Origin: Aegilops tauschii subsp. strangulata
Taxonomy: Eukaryota; Streptophyta; Magnoliopsida; Poales; Poaceae
Assembly (NCBI RefSeq): GCF_002575655.3
Contig: NC_053040.3
Location: 155,001,148 to 155,065,147, forward strand
Length of the DNA stretch: 64,000 nt
Direction: 5' to 3'
Shown here: positions 47,333-59,057 of the stretch, one piece after another
How the letters are laid out: each line of letters starts with the position of its first letter
How positions within the stretch are numbered: position 1 is the first letter of the stretch
Translations under genes and position numbers: made by a program
The notes under the pieces: model-generated
Seen by the model: only the letters and a program-made list of their open reading frames with translations
What the model was told of the DNA's origin: nothing
Databases searched by the model: none

Positions 47333-47341
47333 TTATAAATA
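47333..47341 (+). promoter_or_regulatory. Internal promoter (TATA box) of the Tat antisense gene
   Basis: CCTTATAAATAGGCC is a strong plant-type TATA box, followed by a TCTCTCTCTCATC leader. A donor (CCG|GTGAGT, 47,526/47,527) and an acceptor (TATCATAG, ending 48,129) suggest a 5' UTR intron before the ATG at 48,146. It drives the strand opposite to gag-pol. Confidence 0.6.
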
Positions 47342-48145
47342 GGCCGGCCCGACGGGCTCTCAGCCACTTCTCTCTCTCTCATCTTCTTCCTCGCGCTACT
47401 GCTCCCCTGCCCGAGCTCTGCTACTGCCGCCGCCGTCGCGCCCCCGGTCTTTGTCAACCTTGGCCACTGCATCACCCTGACTCGGTCCAGACAAACGGCG
47501 GCCACCTCCGCTCCTCTTCAGCTCCGGTGAGTCCTCGCCACTCCATAGGGCAGATCCGCACTAGGGCTTCATAGCTCTTCCTCTGTTCTTCGTAGTTCAT
47601 CGCAGCTCTCAGTAGATTTGAATTTTACTGCCCCTTTTTTATCTTAGCTCTGTATAGGCTTACTGCGGTAGACGTTGAGGACCCATTTCACATGCAAATA
47701 TCCCTCTTTTTACTGCATAAGAGCCTTGTTCAAGCTCAAGAACTTCCTCGCGTCTGTTTCTAGGTCTAGAAACTTTTCTTTTACCCGACCATTTTGATCC
47801 AAAAATTTTACTGCGATGTGTGAAACCTGTTTTACCACACTTAGTAAAAAACTGCAATCATTGAATCTCGGCGGTTTACAGTTCCGGTTTAAAGAAACCA
47901 CGCGCCGTAGAACCTTCCGACTTAAAGAAAACCATGCGCCATAAAACTTCCGGCTTAGCTGTGATAAGGCCTGTAGACAATCGAATTACTCTCAATCCCT
48001 CGGCGGCTTAAATAGCCCGATGCACTTAAATGTATACCATTAGTCCCCTTCATAAGCCGCCACCTTGACATTGAACTGTAGATTTCTTCCGGCTCATAAT
48101 TAACCCGGACGTTTTTCCTTTTATCATAGACTGCCGACTTTCACC

Positions 48146-51100
48146 ATGCCTCCCAAAGCTCCCAAAGCCTCCATTACTTGCAACTGGATGAGGTCCAATG
48201 TCACCAATGAGACCCTAGCAGATTTTGTCAAGTCTGGATATCTGCCCAAGAAGGACGTCATGTCCTACCGTGCCCCTGACCCGTCAGAAGAGAGACCACA
48301 GCCAAAGGACGGGGAGGTAGTGATTTTTGCGGATTATATGAGCCGGGGCTTCGCACCGCCCGGTTCAAAGTTTTTCAGAGACGTTCTGAACTTCTTCGAT
48401 CTGCGGCCTCAGGACATAGGACCCAACTCAGTGTCCAATATCTGCAACTTCCAAGTGTTCTGCGAGGTTTACCTTGGAGAAGAACCTAGTCTGCTGCTCT
48501 TCAGAGAGCTTTTTTACTTGAACCGTCAGAATGATTGCGCCAATGGGCCAAGTCTAGAGCTAGGCGGCATCTCCATTCAGCGGCGAAGAGACTGTCTTTT
48601 CCCTTATGCCGAGCCGCCGAGCCACCCAAAGGACTGGAACATGACTTGGTTCTATTGCCAAGACACGTCACCTGCTGATGAAAGTCCGCTGCCCGGCTTT
48701 CGCCCATCGCGTCTGGAGTCAACACACCCACTGTCAGACAAACTGACTCCGGCGGAGCGCCAACCTCTGCTCCCCACTATCAACAAGATCAAGGCTCTCC
48801 TGGGCAATGGTCTGAATGGAATCGATCTGGTCCGGGTCTGGATCTCGTGGCGGGTGATCCCATTGAGCCGCCGCCCCGGCTTAATGTGTGAGTACACGGG
48901 CCGAAAGGACGACCCTCAGAGACACAGCCGCAATGATCTTCCTGAAGACGTTGCAGAAGAGATGACCAAGGCTCTTTTAAACGAGAGCCTAGCAGACTGC
49001 GGAAGGACCGGGTTAGCCCCCTTCTGCAAGACCAACCCAGCCCCAGCGGTAAGCCGCCAATCTGATCATCCTATCTTCTTCTGTATATAACTTTCATCTG
49101 AATCGTTTGAAGAAATCATCATTGTATTTTTCAGGCTGACGACAAGTTCTGGCAGGTCAAATATGACCATGAGGCGGCCAAGAAGGCCAGAAAGGTGAAT
49201 AAAGCCGCCAAAAAAGCCGCTCCCCGTAAGAAGGGAAGTAGGCCAACTGCTTCGGAGCTGATGCAACTAAGCGACAGCTCCGAGTCAGAGGTAACCCCTG
49301 AACCTGTAAGCTCTTTGTTATGTTTTATTGTTTACCTCTGTCCGCCTTACCAATACTTGTTCATCAACAGGATGACACCGGAGCCAGTAACCCAGTGGTT
49401 GAAGAGGTAATGTCACTTTCCTCCGACTCGGAGCCCTTGCCAAGGCTGAAAGTCCGAAGGGTAACCCGGAAAGTAAGTTTTTCACATCCTTTAGCTTATC
49501 AAGATCCTCAATTTATTTTGAAGCGACAGGTTCATGAGAGCCGGCGTCACACCCGGACCAACAAGGACACCGACCTCTCCTCCGGGTTACCTGACACATC
49601 AAGGAAGCGCCGAACTGAGGTTATTTCCCACTTGTACCCTTTTCATCCGTTGGCGGGTGTTATACGTCAGTCACTCAATTCTTCTGACTCAAATTATCAG
49701 GAGACCTCCCCCTCTTCCGGCGACTATGCAGTCAAGTCTGCCGGCTTTCAAGACCGTGCCCGGGTAATGATAACCATCTCACGTTGTACCTTTGCCTTCA
49801 CTTACCCTATTGTGTTTAATCTTTTTGTCCTTTCAGTGCCCAAGCCAAGATCACCAAGAGGGCGAAGAAGTCCAAGCCGGTCGACGAGCCAGACTTGACT
49901 GAGCCAGAGGCAGCCGCTCAAGAGCCGCCAGCTGCCTCTGCACCTGAGGCCGCAGCCCCAACCACCAAGATAACTACAGAAGCTGCTGTTAACCCGGAGG
50001 CCTCCAGCTCGGCTCCCCCAGCTGATGACCCGGACGTGGTAATCACCCGGACGGAGTTCGTTGAGCCGGGGAGACCTACCGTGCTGGCCAAGTGCTCCGC
50101 CAAAGGGGAGCTGCTAGAGTCGCACCGGGTTAACCTGGACCTCACCGACTACTCCAACTTGAACATTGGAGAGATCGTCTCCGGCTTCGTCAGCCAAGTG
50201 CACAAGAGCCGGGATCCAGAGATTGCTATGGTGACCCAGATCCAGCAGAAATCTGAGGTATCATTCTGCTGTCCTCTTACTTACTGCATAGTTACCTTTA
50301 CCATGCTAGCCCCCAAGTCGACGACTTATGATTGAATATGTTGTAGACTTAGGTTCCGGCTTACTCAATTGAGCCGGCAGTTTGTAGATAGATACGTTCA
50401 ATATGCATTAGCCCCCAAGTGCCAAGTGTCTTTGCTTGGAAAACGCTTGGGACTTATATAATAACTGTTCATGTCATAACCCGGAAATGTATGCAGGCTG
50501 CCGGCAAGAAGCTAGAGGCTGACATGGCTGATCTCAAGAACCGGCTGAAGATGCAAGAGATGGAGACCCGGAAGGCAAACGCCAAGTTTGTATCCAGCAT
50601 CGCCGCGCAAGAGAAACTGAAGACAGAGTTTGACGCTGAGCGAAAGGCGTGGGTCGAAGAAAAGGCCACATTGGTGAACCGGGCTGAACAGGCGGAGAAG
50701 GCTCTCTCCGAGAAGACCGCCGAGCTCTCCAGCCTAAAGCGCCAAGTGTCTCAGATGGTGGCCGCAATCTTCGGTAAGTCGCCTCACCGACTTTCATCAA
50801 GTTTAAAATTTTTATATCTCATAATTTATCCTTGTCGGCGGCTTATCTGACTCTGTTAAACAGGTCCCAGAAGCGCCAACCTGAATCAGAGTGTGGTGAC
50901 CAAGCTGAAGGCCGTATACACCCTGGTGGAGCAACTCTACACCGGGTCACAACGTGCCTTGGCTGTGGTGGCCCTCTCCAACGAGGTGCCGACTCACCTG
51001 GCGGAAGTCCTTCGCCGGCTCGCCGTTCTTCCTCAAAGGATCCCAGAACTGCAACGGGCCTCTACAAGAGCCGGAGCGATCGCTGCGTTGAGCCGGGCCA

Positions 51101-51507
51101 AGGCGTTCTTGCCAGAGTTAGACCCGGCGGACATCGCCCTCGGCTACCCAAGTCTGAAGGAAGACGGCACCGCCTTTGATCAGAAAGACTTCGCAGCTTG
51201 CGTGAAGGCCGTACGCCCGGTGGCGACTCTTATTGGCAACGACACGGATCTGACCAAGTACCAGCCGGGTTATAACGCAGAAAATCAGAGGATTCCAACC
51301 CCTCGCTATGAAGCTCTGAGTTTAATTCCGCCGGCTCCTCAGCACACCTTTGCCCCAGAAATTGACCCGGCCGGGTTAATTGACGAGGAAGCCCAATTCG
51401 AGGCGCTGAGCGGCATCGACTGGAAGTCGTCGACCTTCCAGACCGTGGGGACAGCCGGAGGAGAAGAAAGGAATGAGCCGGAGGCTTCCACCCAGCAAGT
51501 GTCTTAG
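48146..51507 (+). CDS. Antisense spliced gene of the Tat element (PF04195-type protein)
   Basis: Eight predicted exons: 48,146-49,048; 49,135-49,290; 49,371-49,472; 49,530-49,619; 49,701-49,763; about 49,838-50,257; 50,497-50,773; 50,864-51,507. Exon 1 holds the conserved block (VVIFADYMSRGFAPPGSKFF, NFFDLRPQDIGPNSVSNICN). Middle exons are basic/acidic linkers (KKAAPRKKGSRPTASELM, then Ala/Pro/Glu-rich). Exon 7 is a coiled coil (LEADMADLKNRLKMQEMETR). Exon 8 is a globular C-terminal domain (VYTLVEQLYTGSQRALAVVA). Phases agree except at exon 5/6, where the AG at 49,836 would give a 1-base shift; a nearby acceptor may be used. No internal stop otherwise. Function unknown; conserved among gypsy elements, and parallel to 6,857-9,955. 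Confidence 0.72.
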
Positions 51508-52061
51508 CTTCTGCAGCCGGCTTACCAAACAATGTTCCACCCTTTTGGACTCAATGAGTCCTTGTAATAGAGTAGGACCAATACTTTTATCCTTGCCGTG
51601 CCATCGTGCACGCCTTGAATGTTAAAGTCGGATGAAGTTGTCTCCTTTATGTTCCTCCGGGTCATAATCAATCCTTTGTTTTCCTTAATCTCAAAGTAGC
51701 TGACTTTAATTGTCCTGCATAGAAGGGCAAATCACAAGTCTCGAGGCGGCTTACCGCCCTGAGAATCATAAGTCTTAGATATATAACCCGGAATATGAAT
51801 CAAAAAGGACTGAGCTCCAATTATATCCTTAATATAGCCGTAAGAACATACTTAGCGGCCTGCAAGTATACTTCCGGTTTAGATAACCCGGGTAATAAGG
51901 TTGGCACCTCAATTCCGGTTTACCTGTCTTAATAACACCCATTGTGTCCAACTATCACTGGAAATCAAAGTTTAAACCGGCCAAGTAAGACCCGGCCATA
52001 CACACCTTGAAATGATCAGAAGAACCTTATAATGAAACAAAAGAACTTAGGAGCTTCCGGT
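51508..52061. other. Tat internal spacer with CCGG-rich repeats of GTTTA..CCGG type, no gene
   Basis: Between the 3' end of the antisense gene and the repeats before pol's end. Only short frames. It may hold the antisense gene's 3' UTR; I see no clear terminator. Confidence 0.4.
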
Positions 52062-52446
52062 TCGAATACGACCAGAGACCCGGCCCAAAGGGGTTATGCT
52101 AAGATTCGAATACGATCATACAGCCCCCAGTGGGTGTGGCGATGCCAATCAAGAGGGTATCGACAGCTATGTTCTCTTTGGTTCGAATACGACCCATGTT
52201 TGAACAGGAAGCCCCCAAGTGATTTTAAGAATTGTTTAACGACGCTGATTCGAATACGATCCCCGTCGGTTCTCAAAGGGGTTAAACTATGATTCACATA
52301 TGATCAAAGAAAAACTCCCAACGAGCTCGGCACTTTGCCAATCAAATGGGTATCGACAGCTATGTTCTCTTTGGTTCGAATATGACCCATGTTTGAACAG
52401 GAAGCCCCCAAGTGACCTTATTACCTGCGGCTAGATTCGAATACGA
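52062..52446. repeat. Tandem repeat with six TTCGAATACGA motifs in the Tat element
   Basis: TTCGAATACGA or a one-base variant occurs near 52,062, 52,106, 52,192, 52,249, 52,372 and 52,435. A larger unit (GGGTATCGACAGCTATGTTC, then TCTTTGGTTCGAATA.GACCC) is repeated about 180 bases apart (52,157 and 52,347). It lies between the converging 3' ends of pol and of the antisense gene. Role unknown. Confidence 0.75.
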
Positions 52447-52603
52447 TCATAAGCCGGATCCTCCTTCAAGTTATCATGTTAATCTTGCAAAGAAAACAAA
52501 CACGTGCACATTTGGAGGAGAAAAAGGACAGAGGTCCTGCTTTATTGCTTATCATAATATATACATGGCTGAGAGAGATATGTACATTATGAGAGCCGGT
52601 GGC

Positions 52604-55600
52604 TCAAGTGTAGTAAGGCCGAAGCTGAGCTATGTTCCACGGCCGACGGGTCTCTTCCTCCGACTTACGTGAATCTTTACGCTCCCGAATGTCAATGAGG
52701 TAATATGACCCGTTGTGCAAGTTCTTGCTGACCACAAAGGGTCCTTCCCAAGGCGGGGAGAGCTTGTGTGCATCTGTTTGATCCTGGATGAGCCGGAGCA
52801 CGAGATCGCCTTCCTGGAAGACCCGGGTTTTAACCCGGCGACTATGATAACGGCGTAGGTCTTGTTGGTAAATCGCGGAGCGAGCTGCGGCCACATCACG
52901 CTGTTCGTCCAATAAGTCAAGAACATCTTGGCGCGCCTGTTCATTGTCCGCCTCAACATAAGCCGCCACTCGAGGTGAGTCATGACGGATGTCACTGCGG
53001 AGGACGGCCTCTGCCCCATAAACCATGAAGAAAGGCGTGAAGCCTGTAGACCTGTTAGGAGTAGTGTTGATGCTCCATAACACGGAGGGCAACTCCTCCA
53101 CCCAACAACCCGGCGTCCGTTGCAAAGGGACCAAAAGCCGGGGCTTAATGCCCTTCAGAATCTCCTGATTAGCTCTCTCAGCTTGGCCATTGGATTGAGG
53201 ATGAGCAACTGAGGAAACATCAAGCCGGATATGCTCTTGTTGACAAAACTCTTCCATGACGCCCTTGGATAGATTGGTGCCATTGTCAGTTATAATGCTG
53301 TGCGGAAAGCCAAAGCGAAAAATCACCTTTTTCATAAAGTGATGCGCCGTGGCTGCATCGCACTTGCTAACTGGCTCAGCTTCCACCCATTTTGTGAATT
53401 TGTCAACTGCCACCAAGAGGTGGGTCTTCTTATCCTTGGACCTTTTAAAAGGCCCAACCATATCAAGCCCCCAGACCGCAAAGGGCCAAGTGATTGGGAT
53501 CATCCTCAGCTCCTGAGCCGGCACATGAGCCCGTCGTGAGAACCTCTGGCAACCATCACATTTACTGACCAAGTCCTCCGCATCAGCATGAGCCGTCAGC
53601 CAATAAAAACCATGGAGAAAAGCCTTGGCCACAAGAGATTTTGAGCCGGCGTGATGTCCACAATCCCCTTCATGGATTTCACGCAAGATTTCTTGACCTT
53701 CCTCAGGGGAGACACAACGCTGAAACACCCCTGTAACACTGCGATGATGCAACTCGCCATCGATAACGATCATTGACTTAGCCCGCCGGGTTATTTGCCT
53801 GGCCAAGGTTTCATCCTCAGGCAACTCACCCCGGGTCATGTAAGCCAGATACGGCATTGTCCAGTCTGGTATGATATGGAGAGCCGCCACCAGTCGTGCC
53901 TCCGGGTCAGGGACAGCCAAATCTTCCTCTGTAGGCAACTTAACAGAAGGGCTATACAGGACGTCCAGGAAAGTGTTAGGCGGCACCGGTTTTCGCTGAG
54001 AGCCCAGCCGGCTTAAAGCATCCGCCGCCTCGTTCTTCCTACGATCGATGTGTTCCACTTGGTAACCCTGAAAGTGCCCAGCAATGGCATCAACCTCGCG
54101 GCGATAAGCCGCCATGAGAGGGTCCTTAGAGTCCCACTTGCCCGATACTTGTTGAGCCACCAAGTCTGAATCACCGAAACACCTTACCCGACTCAAGCTC
54201 ATCTCCTTAGCCATCCGAAGACCGTGGAGCAAGGCCTCGTACTCAGCCGCATTGTTAGTGCAAGGAAACATCAACTGTAGCACATAATGGAACTTGTCAC
54301 CTTTAGGGGAAGCCAATACAACTCCAGCCCCCGAGCCCTCCAACTGCCTGGACCCATCGAAGTGAATAGTCCAATATGTGTTATCCGGCTTCTGCTCGGG
54401 GACTTGTGACTCTGTCCAATCATTGATGAAATCCACCAGGGCCTGAGATTTAACAGCAGTGCGTGGCACATATTTGAGACCATGAGGTCCGAGCTCGATA
54501 GCCCACTTAGCCACTCTCCCTATGGCCTCTCTGTTTTGAATGATATCACCAAGAGGGGCAGAACTGACCACAGTTATGGGATGACCCTGGAAATAATGCT
54601 TAAGCTTCCGGCTTGCCATGAACACACCATAAACAAGCTTCTGCCAATGCGGATACCGCTGTTTGGACTCGATGAGCACTTCGCTGACATAATAAACCGG
54701 CCGCTGAACCGGATGCTCCTTACCCTCTTCCTTGCGTTCCACCACTATAGCCACACTGACGGCTCGTGTGTTTGCCGCCACGTATAATAATAAGGGCTCC
54801 TTATCAACCGGAGCAGCAAGGACTGGGGGCTCTGCCAGCTGCTTCTTCAACTCCTCAAAGGCGGTATTAGCTGCATCATTCCAGACAAAGTTATCAGTTT
54901 TCTTCATCAACTGATATAAGGGCATGGCCTTCTCACCCAAACGGCTTATAAACCGGCTTAATGCAGCGATGCGACCCGCCAAGCGCTGAACGTCATTTAT
55001 ACACGCCGGCTTAGCCAGGGAGGTGATGGCCTTGATCTTCTCTGGGTTAGCTTCAATGCCTCTGTCAGAAACCAAAAATCCCAAGAGCTTGCCTGCAGGA
55101 ATGCCAAAGACACACTTGGCCGGGTTAAGCATCATCTTGTAGATCCGGAGATTATCAAAGGTTTCTCTCAAATCATCTATCAGGGTTTCCTCCTTTATGG
55201 ACTTAACCACAATATCATCCACATAAGCATGAACATTGCGCCCAATCTGTTTATGAAGACAGTTCTGCACGCAACGCTGATAAGTCGCCTGTCCACACTT
55301 GAGCCCAAAAGGCATGGACACATAGCAGAAGGCTCCAAAGGGAGTGATGAACGCCGTCTTCTCCTGGTCCTTAACCGCCATTTTAATCTGATGATATCCG
55401 GAATAAGCGTCCAGGAAACTTAGACGCGCACAACCGGCCGTAGCATCAATAATTTGATCAATACGGGGAAGAGCGAAAGGATCAGCCGGACACGCTTTGT
55501 TCAAGTCCGTGTAGTCCACACACATCCGCCAAGTGTCGTTCTTCTTGAGTATGAGCACCGGGTTAGCTAACCACTCTGGGTAAAAGACTTCAACAATAAA

Positions 55601-55807
55601 CCCGGCAGCCAAGAGCCGGGCCACCTCTTCACCAATAGCTTTCCGCCCCTCTTCATTAAACCGCCGAAGGAACTGCCTGACCGGCTTAAATTTCGGATCA
55701 ACATTGAGAGTGTGCTCAGCGAGTTCTCTAGGTACACCTAGCATGTCAGAAGGTTTCCATGCGAAGATGTCCCTATTCTCACGGATGAACTCGATGAGCG
55801 CACCTTC
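52604..55807 (-). pseudogene. Tat pol: RT, dual RNase H, integrase (open after two upstream TAG codons)
   Basis: Long open frame (methionine at 55,744, 1,046 codons to 52,604). RT: MCVDYTDLNKACPADPFALP and the intact active site HAYVDDIVV. First RNase H region (KQRYPHWQKLVYGVFMASRK) looks diverged. Second, archaeal-type RNase H keeps its acidic set: HFDGSRQLEG, NNAAEYEALL, GDSDLV, EAADAL. Integrase has the HHCC zinc end (HHAGSKS...CDGCQ) and D,D,E core (WGLDMVGPF, IITDNGTN, HPQSNGQAERANQE), then a C-terminal part (VYGAEAVLRSD). It makes DNA from element RNA and inserts it. The domain block looks complete; translation from gag would need to pass TAG at 55,808-55,810 and 55,841-55,843. Confidence 0.88.
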
Positions 55808-55840
55808 CTATTTCGGATCCAGATTGGCACTGATACTAAA

Positions 55841-58800
55841 CTATTGAGATGAATCTCCTGGAACAAAATCGACAAGCTTAGTTTCATCAGCCGACTTAAA
55901 TTTCATCGCCGGCTCATTCTCCATAGTTGGCTTTTTCAGAGAGGTCATATCTGTTGGGTCAACATTATCTTTGTAAAACTTCAACTCCTCTGTTGCACAA
56001 ACAGATTCTGCATAAGCTGCATCACCTTCCTCACACTCCAGGGCCACTTTCCGGCTGCCGTGAACCGTAATGGTCCCATTGTGACCCGGCATCTTGAGCT
56101 GTAAGTATACATAACACGGCCGCGCCATGAACTTGGCGTAAGCCGGCCGTCCAAATATAGCATGGTATGGGCTTCTTATCTTGACCACCTCAAAGGTCAA
56201 TTTCTCCACCCTGTAGTTGTTCTCATCTCCAAAGGCCACTTCCAATTCAATCTTGCCGACTGGATAAGCCGACTTACCAGGTACCACACCGTGGAAAATA
56301 GTGTTGGACTGGCTGAGGTTTTTATCAATCAACCCCATACGACGGAAAGTCTCATAATAGAGGATGTTGATGCTGCTGCCTCCATCCATGAGCACCTTAG
56401 TGAACTTATATCCTCCCACCTGAGGAGCCACCACTAGGGCCAAGTGACCCGGATTATCCACCCGTGGAGGGTGATCTTCCCTACTCCACACTATAGGCTG
56501 CTCAGACCACCGCAAGTAGCGTGGAACCGCCGGCTCAACAGCATTCACAGCCCTCTTATGAAGCTTCTGATCTCGCTTACACAGACTGGTGGTAAACACA
56601 TGATATTGTCCACCGCTAAGCTGCTTTGGATTGGTCTGATAACCCCCCTGCTGCTGTTGATGACCCTGACCTGACTGTTGATTAAAGCCCCCTTGACCGT
56701 TCGGAGGATTGGAATTTGAGCCGCCGCCCGGGCCATGAAAACCGCCGGCGCCTGAGCCGCCGCCCGGGCCATTGTAATTCTTAAAGGCCTTCATGATTGC
56801 ACAGTCCTTCCATAGATGAGTCGCTGGCTTCTCTCTAGAGCCATGCCTTGGACAAGGCTCATTCAACAGCTGCTCCAGCGTCGGGCCTAACCCGCCGCCC
56901 CGGGGAGGGGGTCTCCCCTTACGTCGCTGGTTACTCCCTTGTGAGCTGGCGTTGGCCACAAACTCTAGGCTGCCATCGGCCTTGCGCTTGCCTCCTCCTT
57001 GGTTCCCCGGGTTATGCTGAGGACCCTTGCCATTGTCACTCTTCTTTCCCTTCCCTGCCCTTTCATCATCTGAAGGGGGATCCTTGGTACCATCAGAATT
57101 GGCGTACTTGACAAGAGCCGCCATTAGTGTACCCATATCATTGCAGTCACGCTTAAGCCGCCCGAGTTTCATCTTCAGGGGCACGAAACGACAATTCTGT
57201 TCCAACATTAAGACTGCAGAGCCGGCATCCATCTTATCTGACGAATGTATGATCTCCTTGACCCGGCGAACCCAATGCGTCGTGGATTCACCCTCCTGCT
57301 GCTTACAGTTAGTCAAATCCACAATTGACATAGACTGCCTGCAGGTATCCTTAAAGTTTTGGATGAACCGGGCTTTCAGCTCAGCCCAAGACCCGATGGA
57401 GTTCGGTGGTAGCCCTTTCAACCAAGTGCGGGCAGTCCCATCCAACATCATGGTGAAGTACTTGGCCATTGCTGCCTCACTGACCTCCAGTAGTTCCATG
57501 GCCATCTCGTAACTCTCGATCCAGGCTGCGGGTTGTAAGTCAGCCGTGTAATTGGGCACCTTCCTAGGGCCTTTGAAGTCCTTGGGTAGACGTTCATTGC
57601 GGATAGCTGGCACCAAGCAAGGGACATCCCCAGTCCTGGTAGGGATGCCCACATCGACGGACGTCGTCGGATAAGCCGGGGGAGTCTGGTAAGCCATCAA
57701 CTGAGGCACCTGCTCCGCCTCTTGCCGCGCTCTGTCTTGGTCTGCTGCGTGAAAGGCTCCATTATGAGCCGGGCCATGGCCAGGGGGCGGGTCATGGCGT
57801 CGGACGTTACTTGAGCCGGTCGCTAAGACCATGTGCCGGCTGTAACTCGGGCTCTGGCCTGGACGAGGGGTCGAGTGGATCCTGTCCCGGCTGTAGGAGT
57901 ACGCCTGTTGTTGTGCCAGTGCTGTCTGAAGGAGTTCCCTGACCCGGCGGGTTTCAATAGCCGTCGGAGAGTCGCCGTCGACTGGGAGAGCCGCCAGCCG
58001 TGCTGCCGCAGCGACCATGTTCTCCAGCGGGTTATTATAATGACCCGGTGGTATTGGCATGTACTGAGGCGGGGCAGGGGGCACCTGGGGAGGCCCCATC
58101 ACTTGTGGCTGAATAGGGGTCCCAGACCCGGGCACTATGACCCCTGGCGGGTTACTAGACCCTGCACCTGGCGTGTTGAAGAGGTTGCGTGGATCGTAAA
58201 CCGGAGGGAGTCGAGATTGGGCCTTTTGATGCCTCCTTCTCAGGACCTCATTGGACGCGTTTTGATCCATCGTGATCCGGAAGGATTGCGCTTGAATCAA
58301 CTGGGTTTGGGCATCGAGAGCCGCCCGCTCTGCGACCATCCTGATCCCTTCTGCTGCCAGGTCCTCTTTAGCTTTCACTAGATCCAACTTTAACTGTGCC
58401 ACCTCCGCATCATGCTGAGCTTGATCCGCCGGGTCAACCGTGGCGGTTAACAGGGCCGTCATCTTGTCCGTGAGATCCATTAGCACCTGAGCCGGCGAAG
58501 GCACCGGGTTTCCCGCTCCAGCAGCAGGGTTCTGAACAGGCTGCGCACCGGCCATGAAGATTCCAACCCGGCTTGGCGGCTCAAACAGGTCCGGAATACT
58601 GTCACCATCGGAACAACCCATGAGCCTGCCATCTTGAAGTTGATACAACGAATTTGACTCATCGGTGGATGACTCGCCGTCAGAGCCGGCGGCCGTCTCA
58701 TCACCAGATCCAGATTGATCAGAGAGCCCTCCATGAATACATCCCACAAAAGCATGCCTTGCGGCAGGCCGGGCCCGGGCGGGTCGTGCACGCTGAGCCG

Positions 58801-58969
58801 TCTCGATGAGATCGGCGCAGAGATCCGGCTCAGGGCCCGGCTCACCAATCTTGCCGATGAACACGTGAATTCCGCCGAAGGGGACCCGGTACCCGTACTC
58901 AATTGAGCCGGCGTCGGGGCCCCAGTTTGTATCGTCGATGTAGAGCTTGCCGCGACGACTCTTGGTCAT
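55841..58969 (-). CDS. Tat gag-protease
   Basis: Likely start MTKSRRGKLYIDDTNWGP at 58,969, just after the PBS; the longer frame to 59,149 starts inside the LTR and is not plausible. It has a large N-terminal Pro/Gly-rich region, the gag capsid domain (YFTMMLDGTARTWLKGLPPN), a knuckle-like CPRHGSREKPATHLWKDC, a Gly/Gln-rich stretch, and the aspartic protease (FTKVLMDGGSSINILYYETF) near the end. It stops at TAG 55,841-55,843; the frame then continues into pol after a second TAG 11 codons on. Particle shell and polyprotein cleavage. Confidence 0.85.
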   Translation of the reverse strand: MTKSRRGKLYIDDTNWGPDAGSIEYGYRVPFGGIHVFIGKIGEPGPEPDLCADLIETAQRARPARARPAARHAFVGCIHGGLSDQSGSGDETAAGSDGESSTDESNSLYQLQDGRLMGCSDGDSIPDLFEPPSRVGIFMAGAQPVQNPAAGAGNPVPSPAQVLMDLTDKMTALLTATVDPADQAQHDAEVAQLKLDLVKAKEDLAAEGIRMVAERAALDAQTQLIQAQSFRITMDQNASNEVLRRRHQKAQSRLPPVYDPRNLFNTPGAGSSNPPGVIVPGSGTPIQPQVMGPPQVPPAPPQYMPIPPGHYNNPLENMVAAAARLAALPVDGDSPTAIETRRVRELLQTALAQQQAYSYSRDRIHSTPRPGQSPSYSRHMVLATGSSNVRRHDPPPGHGPAHNGAFHAADQDRARQEAEQVPQLMAYQTPPAYPTTSVDVGIPTRTGDVPCLVPAIRNERLPKDFKGPRKVPNYTADLQPAAWIESYEMAMELLEVSEAAMAKYFTMMLDGTARTWLKGLPPNSIGSWAELKARFIQNFKDTCRQSMSIVDLTNCKQQEGESTTHWVRRVKEIIHSSDKMDAGSAVLMLEQNCRFVPLKMKLGRLKRDCNDMGTLMAALVKYANSDGTKDPPSDDERAGKGKKSDNGKGPQHNPGNQGGGKRKADGSLEFVANASSQGSNQRRKGRPPPRGGGLGPTLEQLLNEPCPRHGSREKPATHLWKDCAIMKAFKNYNGPGGGSGAGGFHGPGGGSNSNPPNGQGGFNQQSGQGHQQQQGGYQTNPKQLSGGQYHVFTTSLCKRDQKLHKRAVNAVEPAVPRYLRWSEQPIVWSREDHPPRVDNPGHLALVVAPQVGGYKFTKVLMDGGSSINILYYETFRRMGLIDKNLSQSNTIFHGVVPGKSAYPVGKIELEVAFGDENNYRVEKLTFEVVKIRSPYHAIFGRPAYAKFMARPCYVYLQLKMPGHNGTITVHGSRKVALECEEGDAAYAESVCATEELKFYKDNVDPTDMTSLKKPTMENEPAMKFKSADETKLVDFVPGDSSQ

Positions 58970-59040
58970 CCGGCCCACAGCGTATCCCTTGAGCCCTTCG
59001 AAGCTGCCCTTCAAGAACTCAAATCCACCGTGCGCTGGCC

Positions 59041-59057
59041 CCACGGTGGGCGCCAAC
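59041..59057 (-). other. Primer binding site of the Tat element
   Basis: Minus strand TTGGCGCCCACCGTGG directly follows the 5' LTR. A TGGCGCC start marks tRNA-primed gypsy elements; I do not assign the tRNA. Confidence 0.7.

Noticed and set aside
56162..58381. Plus-strand frames over Tat gag (for example 57,833-58,381)
   Set aside because: Shadows of the long minus-strand gag frame.
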